From NCBI RefSeq assembly GCF_039537985.1, contig NZ_BAABBN010000012.1, positions 558,001 through 622,000 of the forward strand: 64,000 nucleotides of DNA, in the 5' to 3' direction. This document shows, piece by piece, positions 7,804 through 14,977 of the stretch; the first letter of the stretch is position 1; each line of letters begins with the position of its first letter. Both the position numbers and the translations under genes were made by a program. The stretch comes from Litoribacillus peritrichatus (GTDB lineage: Bacteria > Pseudomonadota > Gammaproteobacteria > Pseudomonadales > Litoribrevibacteraceae). The notes beneath the pieces are model-generated. The model saw only the letters and a list, made by a program, of their open reading frames with translations, was not told the DNA's origin and made no database searches.

Positions 7804-9174
7804 ATGAAACTATCGACTAAGTATTCCGGTAAACTGCTTGTCTTCGTATTCGTTCTTTTAAGTTATGGTTGCGCTTCCGGCCCAGATCCACAAAGTGCAT
7901 CCACGTCCGAACGACCAGCCTTGCATGAAGCAGCACTGATCAGCGATGTGAACGGGATGGAAAAATTGCTCATGTCAGGCGCAGGCCCCAATGAACCGGA
8001 CAACTCAAATTTCACACCACTGCATTGGGCGGCGGCCAGTCAAATGGGTAAAAACCGTGAAATGATCGAGCTGCTGGTGCAATACGGCGCCGACCCAAAC
8101 TTAACCCTCAATAACGCTAAAATGGTGCCTCTTCAGTTCGCTGCCACAGCAGACACAGCATTATCGCTGATTGAAAACGGGGCGAAGGTGAACCACAAAG
8201 ACATCAGCCAAGGGACGCCCTTGCACAACGCAAACAAACCCGGCGTAGCCCAAGTATTACTTGAAAACGGAGCCAACCCCGAAGCAACCAATGCCTTAGG
8301 CCAAACACCAGCTGAAAGCCTTAAAAGTGCCCTGTCTCATTTTGGAAAAGAAGCCATTTACAATACCCCTCGCCAACAATACCAACAAACCATAGCCGTT
8401 ATCGAAAACTACCAAATGCATAGTGCCGCTAGCTTTACTGCGTCTAGCGAGGCGTTAAACGGAAAAGGATTAACCACTGACACGGCCATGAATAAAACTG
8501 TGGCCAGCCAACCTGCCAAGAACAGCAACGCAACAGCAGTGGATGAACGAGATTTTGAAACCATCCAACAAGAAGCAAAACAACTGGGCGATAATCAGGT
8601 TTGTGCCATGCAAAGTTACGATTGGTATTACACCGGGAACAGTTGTTTGAACGATTTCGCTCACGGCAATGGTGCCGCAATAAACCCTTATGATCAGGAG
8701 CGCTTTGAAGGTCTCATTCAAGCGGGCTATCCAATCAAAGGTCGCTTGTTAAAACTCGACCAACCAGTCTTTGAAGGTGAGTTTGAAGAAGGTTTGGCCC
8801 ATGGGGACGGCGTATGTTTTTTTGAAGGCGCTCCCGAAGCCTGCCAATATTACAAGGGCGACCGAATCGATGCACTGCACAAACAACGACTCGAATTTCA
8901 ACGACAACAAGAACTGCTTTCTCAGGCCAAGAAAGCCGAACCGCCGGTCACCACCCACCACAGTAACTATGTATCACCCCAACCCAATTACGATACCTCC
9001 GGGGGCGATGCACATGGGTACGGCGCTCCTAACTATAACGCACAAAGGTACGATGCCAGCTATACCGAACCCGAAGGAACCGCCGAGGAAACAGTGACGG
9101 ACTCGATCACTGATACCATTCAGGATGAGATGATTGACCGGGGAGCCAAATACCTGTTCGACGAGCTGTTTTAA
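7804..9174 (+). CDS. Ankyrin-repeat lipoprotein with a MORN-like segment
   Basis: 456 residues. The signal peptide ends in a lipobox (LLSYGCASG), so the mature protein is probably lipid-anchored. Residues ~35-190 contain four to five ankyrin repeats: LHEAALISDVNGMEKLLMSG, then FTPLHWAAAS, GTPLHNANKPGVAQVLLENG and LGQTPAESL. The middle (about 310-360) has a MORN-like motif, PVFEGEFEEGLAHGDGVCFF. The tail is Tyr/Asn/Gly-rich. Ankyrin repeats usually mediate protein binding, so a periplasmic or outer-membrane interaction role is likely, with the partner unknown. Confidence 0.8.
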   Translation: MKLSTKYSGKLLVFVFVLLSYGCASGPDPQSASTSERPALHEAALISDVNGMEKLLMSGAGPNEPDNSNFTPLHWAAASQMGKNREMIELLVQYGADPNLTLNNAKMVPLQFAATADTALSLIENGAKVNHKDISQGTPLHNANKPGVAQVLLENGANPEATNALGQTPAESLKSALSHFGKEAIYNTPRQQYQQTIAVIENYQMHSAASFTASSEALNGKGLTTDTAMNKTVASQPAKNSNATAVDERDFETIQQEAKQLGDNQVCAMQSYDWYYTGNSCLNDFAHGNGAAINPYDQERFEGLIQAGYPIKGRLLKLDQPVFEGEFEEGLAHGDGVCFFEGAPEACQYYKGDRIDALHKQRLEFQRQQELLSQAKKAEPPVTTHHSNYVSPQPNYDTSGGDAHGYGAPNYNAQRYDASYTEPEGTAEETVTDSITDTIQDEMIDRGAKYLFDELF

Positions 9175-9183
9175 CCAAAAAAG

Positions 9184-9957
9184 TTAAAGACGTTTCAGCT
9201 CATCAATCATGGACTGCATCACCGCGCGCACTTTATTGGCCTCTTCGGCCAATAACGCGTTTCGCTGATCAATATCAGTCGGCAAGTCCGCTGCGGTAAT
9301 TTCCGGATAATACAACTGATACATAACCTTTAACTCTTTTAATCGTTTCAAGATGGTCGGAATACTCAACAACCGGGTTTCTTTAATTCGATCAAAGCTC
9401 TTCTTTGGTAACTTACTTAACACGCGATCCAGTTTATTTGTCACCGGAATCGTCGTCGCCCAGTTCTCAGAGCCTTTATGCACCAACACTAGAATTGGTG
9501 TGTTCAAGCGTAATGAAAACTCGACAAAGCGAGGACTCAGGAAGGGCTCAATGTCCAAACCGTTGCCATAATTGCAGTTCTCACCTTCTGGCTTTACGAA
9601 TAAATCAGTGAAACCGCCGTTTTCCATCTTCGCCAGAAATTCTTCAAAATTCAGCCCTCGATCCACCTGAGTAATGTATTGAATGGCGTATTTATACAAG
9701 GGAATCTGATAGAACAAGCGCCACATAATCGCGATAGGTTTACGCTCCTCGCCACCATGCTCCATGTACAACTTATTCAGAGCAATTGTACTGGCCAAAG
9801 GACCAAGCATAGGGCCGTGATTTAAAGCCACCACCAACTGAGGATGCTTTGCCAAAATATCTCGCATGTTATCCGACGCAGGATAAAATGAAATTTTCTT
9901 TGCCAACGCTTTGGTCATTGCGCCTGCAACCAGCGAAAAATCCTTTACACTTTTCAT
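9184..9957 (-). CDS. PlsC-like (glycerol-3-phosphate/acyl) acyltransferase family protein
   Basis: 257 residues from the ATG at 9957; a TTG three codons upstream is the alternative. The order of motifs fits the LPLAT superfamily: VVALNHGPMLGP in place of the usual NH-x4-D block, then FVKPEGENCNYGNG as the E-G (PEG) block, and TPILVLVHKGSENW. The Asp of the first motif is not at the usual place, so catalysis may differ or be lost. No membrane segment is obvious. It is convergent with the ankyrin lipoprotein gene (9-bp gap). Substrate unknown. Confidence 0.6.
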   Translation of the reverse strand: MKSVKDFSLVAGAMTKALAKKISFYPASDNMRDILAKHPQLVVALNHGPMLGPLASTIALNKLYMEHGGEERKPIAIMWRLFYQIPLYKYAIQYITQVDRGLNFEEFLAKMENGGFTDLFVKPEGENCNYGNGLDIEPFLSPRFVEFSLRLNTPILVLVHKGSENWATTIPVTNKLDRVLSKLPKKSFDRIKETRLLSIPTILKRLKELKVMYQLYYPEITAADLPTDIDQRNALLAEEANKVRAVMQSMIDELKRL

Positions 9958-10200
9958 AATACTCAATCACTCACTGTGAACCTCTACAAGTGGCGCGAAC
10001 TCTACTGGATTTACCGGAGCGGTGCAATTTAGCGGGGTTAATGTGAACTGGTGTAACGATAAAAAAAGAGTGATAAGGATAATAAGGTGTCGCTCCGTGA
10101 TTCGGCCGGGAGAGATTTACAATTGAATGATTGCAAATAAATATTAAAAAGCATGTTTACCGATCTTCCCCATTCAAAGGCACAGCCATAGGAAACCTCA

Positions 10201-10470
10201 GTGAATATTTTCAAACCGTTTAAATCAAAGAAAAGAAATTCAGCGAATGAAAAGCAACAGAAAAAATCTACACCAGTGCCTCTTTATTGCAGTGAAAACT
10301 GCAAAAACCACTACTTGGTAAGATCCTTCGGAACCTGCCCTGAGTGTGATAACACATGGGACTGCAGTAACAGCGGCGCTGACCGGCATTATAGAAACAA
10401 TGCTTGGGCAATTTGCGATACTTGCTCTCGCAACCTGAAAAAATGCGTTGTTTGTACAAAAGCCATCTAA
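10201..10470 (+). CDS. Small Cys-rich zinc-binding protein
   Basis: 89 residues beginning at GTG, preceded by AGGAAAC. The C-terminal 60 residues contain four Cys/His pairs: CSENCKNH, CPECDNTWDC, an isolated H, and CDTCSRNLKKCVVC. This spacing implies two zinc sites. The N-terminus is Lys-rich. I do not recognise the family; a nucleic-acid or protein-binding role is possible only by analogy with other zinc ribbons. Confidence 0.6.
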   Translation: MNIFKPFKSKKRNSANEKQQKKSTPVPLYCSENCKNHYLVRSFGTCPECDNTWDCSNSGADRHYRNNAWAICDTCSRNLKKCVVCTKAI

Positions 10471-10579
10471 TTTCTCGTGATTCAATTCAAGCAGATTCGC
10501 TCCATTAAATATCAAGCAATCTTTCCCGACTTTCAATCGTCTAACACTCAAGACAAGCAGAAATCTTCAACTTTTCTCA

Positions 10580-11002
10580 ATGACTGGATTCCAAATGCTT
10601 AAAAAAGTCGGGTTCGTTCTGGTTTTACTGATGGCACTCCTGCAAGCTTTCTATGCGCTGTTTGCATTTCTTGATCCTGTATCTTTTTCAAACGTAAGAG
10701 GCACTTCGTTAGTCTCTCTCGAAGATACCGATTGGGTACAGATCTACGCATCCCGAACCTTGTTTGTAGCATTGATTGTGGGATTTTTACTGTACTTAAG
10801 AAATTACAAAATTCTGTCTGCCGCAGCGCTGTTCGGTGTCGTGATGCCAGTCACGGATGCCTGGTTGGCATTTCAGGCGGACGCGCCTTCAAGCGTGGTC
10901 ATCAAACACCTCATCACGATCGTGTATTTATTGTGTACAGCCTGGGTGCTTTATAAGATAGTCAGGGAGGAAGAGATGATTGCCTCCCCTTCCCCAAATT
11001 GA
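10580..11002 (+). CDS. Small integral membrane protein, DUF4267-like
   Basis: 140 residues with four predicted membrane spans (about 8-30, 55-75, 78-98 and 108-128), e.g. VGFVLVLLMALLQAFYALFA and FVALIVGFLLYL. The layout, with a D-W/R-x-x-F region between the first two spans and a short cytoplasmic tail, resembles DUF4267 proteins. An ATG five codons downstream is an alternative start. No function can be assigned. Confidence 0.6.
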   Translation: MTGFQMLKKVGFVLVLLMALLQAFYALFAFLDPVSFSNVRGTSLVSLEDTDWVQIYASRTLFVALIVGFLLYLRNYKILSAAALFGVVMPVTDAWLAFQADAPSSVVIKHLITIVYLLCTAWVLYKIVREEEMIASPSPN

Positions 11003-11028
11003 TAATCCATCCGCTGACGCTTAGAACC

Positions 11029-11952
11029 TCACCCCCTGAATGTTTGTTTGTATTCGTTCAAACACCAGTTTGTTAAGGCTTGGGTATACTCTTCTCCGGC
11101 ATCTTCCGAAGAAAAGTGAGAGGCATGCTCGAAGACTTTAAGTTTATTGTTCGGAAGTTGTTCAGATAGAAATTCAGCGTTACTCACATAAACAAACGGG
11201 TCAAGTTTACCCCAGGTAATCAAGGCCGGAACTTTAATGCTACTCAGCCGCTCCTGAATCCAGGTCAGATCTTTTTGATAACTGCCAAAAAACGAAATAG
11301 CGCACCTGTGCGATTGCTCGTTAAAGGCAATATCATAATATTCTTGAATGGCTCTCTTGGTTGGCCGGTAACTGTGATAGCCGTCTTTCACTGCCGTTAT
11401 GAAATTGGTTTTCATCACCGGTTTTTTATTGATGCCTTTGGCAATCCATCGCACCAAACCAGACTTAATAACGGCATTCAAAATAGGAGAAAGCTTGGGC
11501 GGGTAACTTCCCGGGCCATCAAAAATATTAATGCTCTCAAGCCGGTTTGGGTGGTTAATTGCCGTTGCAAGTGTGATCGGGGCGCCCACGTCCGGGCCAA
11601 CTAAATGCGCCTTTGCAATGCCAAAGTGATCAAACACCTGAATGACTAACTGACTAAGCTGCCTGGGCGACATATCGGCTTCTTCGGCCTTGCTCAGACC
11701 AAACCCAGGAACATCAAACGCCAGTATATTGAAGTTCTGACACAGCGACTCCCAGGCGCTTTCCCACATTCTGATGCTTTGAGGCAAGCCATTAAGCAAA
11801 ACTAATGTAGGTGCATTCTTCTTTTCATATAGAACATACCTTATGTCGAATTTGCCAACTTTCACGTAATTTGGAGAGAAGAGATCCACCTTGGATTCCG
11901 CAACATTAGACGCATATTCCGAAAGCGCTTTTTTAAGTAAAGAATGAGTCAT
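11029..11952 (-). CDS. Alpha/beta hydrolase with an Asp nucleophile (haloalkane dehalogenase / epoxide hydrolase type)
   Basis: 308 residues from the ATG at 11952, which has AAAGGT upstream; the longer frame from 11976 is less likely. The fold motifs are clear: LVLLNGLPQS for the oxyanion loop, FDVPGFGLS, and the nucleophile elbow LVGPDVGAP with Asp at about residue 121. Esterases and lipases carry Ser there; haloalkane and fluoroacetate dehalogenases and epoxide hydrolases carry Asp. The catalytic acid is likely in WGKLDPF and the His in EHASHF. It is divergent from an HxlR regulator with an inverted repeat between them, so regulation by that protein is likely. The substrate is unknown. Confidence 0.75.
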   Translation of the reverse strand: MTHSLLKKALSEYASNVAESKVDLFSPNYVKVGKFDIRYVLYEKKNAPTLVLLNGLPQSIRMWESAWESLCQNFNILAFDVPGFGLSKAEEADMSPRQLSQLVIQVFDHFGIAKAHLVGPDVGAPITLATAINHPNRLESINIFDGPGSYPPKLSPILNAVIKSGLVRWIAKGINKKPVMKTNFITAVKDGYHSYRPTKRAIQEYYDIAFNEQSHRCAISFFGSYQKDLTWIQERLSSIKVPALITWGKLDPFVYVSNAEFLSEQLPNNKLKVFEHASHFSSEDAGEEYTQALTNWCLNEYKQTFRG

Positions 11953-12032
11953 AACGATACCTTTAATATAAATCAATCATGCTTATGGTTACTAATATAT
12001 ACTAAGATACACAATTGAATATTACCCTACAA

Positions 12033-12054
12033 TTAGGCACTATTATCTGCCTAA
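12033..12054. promoter_or_regulatory. Inverted repeat in the hydrolase-HxlR divergent promoter, candidate operator
   Basis: TTAGGCA (12033-12039) and TGCCTAA (12048-12054) are perfect inverted arms with an 8-bp spacer. The element lies 38 bp before the HxlR start and 81 bp before the hydrolase start, where a divergent autoregulator would bind. Confidence 0.55.
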
Positions 12055-12091
12055 GTTACTTTTTGGGAACCCATGGAAACGAGGACTCATC

Positions 12092-12490
12092 GTGAATTAC
12101 AACGAAACAGGCAAAAGAATCTTTATCCGGGACGAAAACTGCCCCATACGAAATGTAGTGGCTCAAATCGGCGATAAATGGTCGATATTAATTTTATTCA
12201 GCCTGGCGGATGGGGCCGACCGGTTCAACTCCTTAAAATCAAGAATTGAGGGCATTTCGCAACGAATGTTAACGCAAACATTACGTGAACTGGAACGGGA
12301 CGGCTTTGTTGAGCGAACGGTTTATCCTCAGGTTCCGGTGAAAGTGGAGTACAAGTTAACGGAGTTGGGCCAGGGCTTAACAAAATCCGTTTGGGGGTTG
12401 GTCTCATGGGCCAACGAACACCTCGATGAAATCAAAACATCACGCAACCAATACGATCAAGAGCACAATGAAAAGACCGACAATCAATAA
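12092..12490 (+). CDS. HxlR-family winged-helix transcriptional regulator
   Basis: 132 residues from GTG, with GAGGA upstream. The HxlR signature is clear: CPIRNVVAQIGDKWSILIL with the single conserved N-terminal Cys, then FNSLKSRIEGISQRMLTQTL and the wing VERTVYPQVPVKVEYKLTEL. HxlR proteins are homodimeric and often sense electrophiles or oxidants through this Cys. The divergent neighbour is the Asp-nucleophile hydrolase, the most probable target. A 13-residue polar tail extends past the fold. Confidence 0.9.
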   Translation: MNYNETGKRIFIRDENCPIRNVVAQIGDKWSILILFSLADGADRFNSLKSRIEGISQRMLTQTLRELERDGFVERTVYPQVPVKVEYKLTELGQGLTKSVWGLVSWANEHLDEIKTSRNQYDQEHNEKTDNQ

Positions 12491-12530
12491 CCTGAAAATA
12501 CTTTGTGTATCAGAAAAAGCCCCTTAATGA

Positions 12531-12556
12531 CGTCCAAAGTTACGAAGCTTTGGACG
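12531..12556. terminator. Hairpin between convergent genes
   Basis: CGTCCAAAG (12531-12539) and CTTTGGACG (12548-12556) form a perfect 9-bp stem with an 8-nt loop. It lies between the HxlR stop and the end of the Tse2-like partner gene. No direct T-run follows, so termination is only likely, not certain. Confidence 0.45.
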
Positions 12557-12584
12557 CCGCAGTGCTGAGCTTTGTTAGGATCTT

Positions 12585-12917
12585 TTAGTTCTTTAGCTCT
12601 TCAAATTCAGACTGCAAGTAATAATAGGTTTTTTCATAAACACCCATCATTACGTCATCATATTTTTCCTCATGCTCAGGATTATAATTGTCCTCTTCGT
12701 CATCATTAAACGGATACATCAGAATTGCTTTTGACATTTCTATATCCGCTAAACGGATTAATAACCTTGCTTCAGACTCATCAATTGTTAAGTATTCTGC
12801 ATTCTCTAAATCAATATTTTTAAAAACATGAGACAAGGCTGCATAGCCCTGATTATGAACTATCACACTTATTTCTTTGATGAGTTCGTTTGGCAGAAAA
12901 ATATTTCGTTTAGACAT
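12585..12917 (-). CDS. Putative immunity/antitoxin partner of the Tse2-like toxin
   Basis: 110 residues, acidic (EDNYNPEHEEKYDDVMMGVY), with no recognised domain. The start lies 2 bp after the stop of the upstream toxin-like gene, so the two are almost certainly co-translated. An acidic small protein directly downstream of a basic toxin-like protein is the usual arrangement for an immunity or antitoxin gene. That role is inferred from position and charge only. The pair is more AT-rich than its surroundings, in keeping with horizontal acquisition. Confidence 0.5.
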   Translation of the reverse strand: MSKRNIFLPNELIKEISVIVHNQGYAALSHVFKNIDLENAEYLTIDESEARLLIRLADIEMSKAILMYPFNDDEEDNYNPEHEEKYDDVMMGVYEKTYYYLQSEFEELKN

Positions 12918-12919
12918 TC

Positions 12920-13450
12920 TTAGCTTGCCTCTGCTTTTTTAAGCACACCGGGATACTCTTCGATAATCCGACCAGTACCTTTTTCTATCTTAACTTTAGC
13001 TGGCTTGAGTTTCCCAGCTAATACTCTCAACTTTTCGGTAAATTCGGGCAATGACATCTTACGTGATACATTTAGAAGCGGATGAGTGAAGTCCTTAATA
13101 TTAAATACTAGCCCCTCAGGTAAACTTTCTCCTTTTGGCAATACCCAAACGTGACCAGATATTATTGGATTTTTGGAAAGTTTTTCTACATTACTTGCAA
13201 ATGACAGGCCCTTGCTTGGATTTGGTACAACCATCTCAATTTCATGATCAGGGTCGTAAATTATAGTAACGTCCTTCACTCTTGGACCACTGGCACGCAA
13301 AATCTTTGAATCTGAGGAATTGCCGCCACCACGATATATTCCGGCAACCCCGGTATAGAATTGCCAAAGATCATTTGGTCCCAAGATTGTGTATTTGCTG
13401 TCTTCTATTTTTTCTTCATATCTCCTCCATTTATGAAGAACATTGAGCAT
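12920..13450 (-). CDS. Tse2-like putative ADP-ribosyltransferase toxin
   Basis: 176 residues without a signal peptide. The segment HVWVLPKGESLPEGLVFNIK, then a His and KMSLPEFTEKLRVL, has the order W-x-LP-x-G-x-x-LP-x-G-L ... M-x-x-x-x-F-x-x-x-L that I associate with the C-terminal part of Tse2-type toxins. The N-terminal part has FYTGVAGIYRGGG, which could hold the Arg of an ADP-ribosyltransferase fold. No Rhs or VgrG carrier is attached. An acidic gene follows 2 bp downstream. Both activity and family are inference from motif resemblance; the protein is otherwise unrecognised. Confidence 0.5.
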   Translation of the reverse strand: MLNVLHKWRRYEEKIEDSKYTILGPNDLWQFYTGVAGIYRGGGNSSDSKILRASGPRVKDVTIIYDPDHEIEMVVPNPSKGLSFASNVEKLSKNPIISGHVWVLPKGESLPEGLVFNIKDFTHPLLNVSRKMSLPEFTEKLRVLAGKLKPAKVKIEKGTGRIIEEYPGVLKKAEAS

Positions 13451-13973
13451 AAAGCCCTAATATCGCGCTTTGCGGCAGAAGACCTGATCAACTGTACCTC
13501 TTAGCCCCTTCAATCCCGATGGGGTTTTAAAGAGTTCAAACCTGAACATACAGGATCAAATCCATTTCGTTTCTCTGTATCAACGTTAACTTAACGAACT
13601 TACCTTAAGTCCTAAAGCCATCAATTATAGATTCTCTTCGTTTACGTCAGATGGGTGAGTTGTAGAAGCCTACTGTGACGATCCTAAATTCGTACTTAGA
13701 GTGGCAGGCTTTTTAACACAGCTTCATTTCATCCCCCTGTGTAATCCCCTGTAATACTTTTTTCGACCTTCCTTAACTATATCTATAAACAGGGCTCTGT
13801 CTGACAGCCGGGCTCACAACGCTTTTATCCAAGACCAAAGTTCGGCTATGAGGAGATAGCCAGTACACCTTGCTCACGGAAGTCACTGTCAACGAACAGC
13901 AAGAGTGCCGCTTTGCTCTGGAAAAGCAGTGAAATGCTTTCATCCACCCAAAACATAATAAAGATGGAATCTC
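13451..13973. other. 523-bp intergenic region upstream of the LodA-like operon
   Basis: No convincing gene. It contains a CCCC/GGGG hairpin followed by TTTT at about 13505-13527 and a possible terminator-like structure near 13664-13715 (AGCCT ... AGGCTTTTT). The promoters of the toxin-like pair (left) and of the ferritin-like gene (right) must lie here. Confidence 0.5.
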
Positions 13974-14963
13974 ATGAATATTAAACATACAGATTGGGCC
14001 TTGGAGCACCTCGAAGACCACTTGCAAGCCGCCGTGGACTTAGAGTTATGGACAATCCCTTTTTACATGTCCGCCATGTACTCAATCAAAGACCGTGAAT
14101 CCGACGCTTACCAACTCATCCGAACCATCATTAACCAGGAAATGCTGCATCTCCAGTGCGCTGCAAACATCGCTAATGCCTATGGTTTCTCTCCGAAAAT
14201 CACACCGCCGGTGTACCAGGGCACCAAAATCCCTCACCTCAATTTTAAGCTCGACCCCAGCGAGAAAACTGAGCCATACATGCCTTACACGGCAGAAATC
14301 GGACCGCTCGACCTAAAGCACATTAACGGTATGTGCTTGGTGGAATTACCAGAATTTGACCCACCGCCACTCGAAATTCTTCTGGAAAGCCTCATCAACG
14401 AATACAGCACCATTGGCGCTTTCTACGATGCACTGCGCTTTGGAGCCTCTTTATTAAAAGGCCACATCAAAGGCGGCGTCCGTCAGGTGGACTACTTCTC
14501 CGCCTTCTATCGCAACATGCCAAACATGACGGTCACAGAATCCGGCGGTGCTGGTTTTGATCAAATCTCACTGCTGATTGACCTCATCACGGATCAGGGC
14601 GAAGGCCAATGCAAGAAAGACCCAACCGTGCCTTCCGTGTTCCAAAACACCGCCGACGACACCGAACCGAGCGAAGATCACTTCGTAAAGTTCAATCAGA
14701 TCAAAGACGCAGGCGGGCCAGACGGCTGCAAGTTACCGGAAACCTTCAGTACCAAACCCGTCAGCGAATACACGCCTGAAGACATCCAACTTCAAAACAT
14801 TCTGGTGAAGCAATTCGGTCAACTGACGCAACTGCTTGAAAGCCTGTTCCGTGGAGAAAACCCCGACAACTTCTTCCCGGTTATGGCCAGCGTTGGCGGT
14901 GCACTCCGAAACTGCTGGGAGCACGGCGTCACACCAAAATTCAGCGAAACTAATCAGCACTAA
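13974..14963 (+). CDS. Ferritin-like diiron protein (iminophenyl-pyruvate dimer synthase-type domain)
   Basis: 329 residues. The N-terminal half is a helical ferritin-like domain: LQAAVDLELWTIPFYMSAMY supplies the first Glu, and INQEMLHLQCAANI gives the E-x2-H metal motif. NGMCLVELPEFDPPPLE continues the pattern of this family (VioB-type ferritin-like domain). The gene lies 14 bp upstream of the LodA-like gene on the same strand and so forms an operon with it and the LodB-like gene. Family members bind iron and can perform oxidative chemistry. Here a helper role in oxidase maturation or hydrogen-peroxide handling is conceivable, but that is inference. Confidence 0.8.
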   Translation: MNIKHTDWALEHLEDHLQAAVDLELWTIPFYMSAMYSIKDRESDAYQLIRTIINQEMLHLQCAANIANAYGFSPKITPPVYQGTKIPHLNFKLDPSEKTEPYMPYTAEIGPLDLKHINGMCLVELPEFDPPPLEILLESLINEYSTIGAFYDALRFGASLLKGHIKGGVRQVDYFSAFYRNMPNMTVTESGGAGFDQISLLIDLITDQGEGQCKKDPTVPSVFQNTADDTEPSEDHFVKFNQIKDAGGPDGCKLPETFSTKPVSEYTPEDIQLQNILVKQFGQLTQLLESLFRGENPDNFFPVMASVGGALRNCWEHGVTPKFSETNQH

Positions 14964-14977
14964 GGGATGCACCGATC

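Noticed and set aside
12480..12600. attC-like site near the HxlR stop (hairpin followed by GTTAGG)
   Set aside because: The matching R'' core and complementary outer arm are missing; a simple hairpin between convergent genes explains it.
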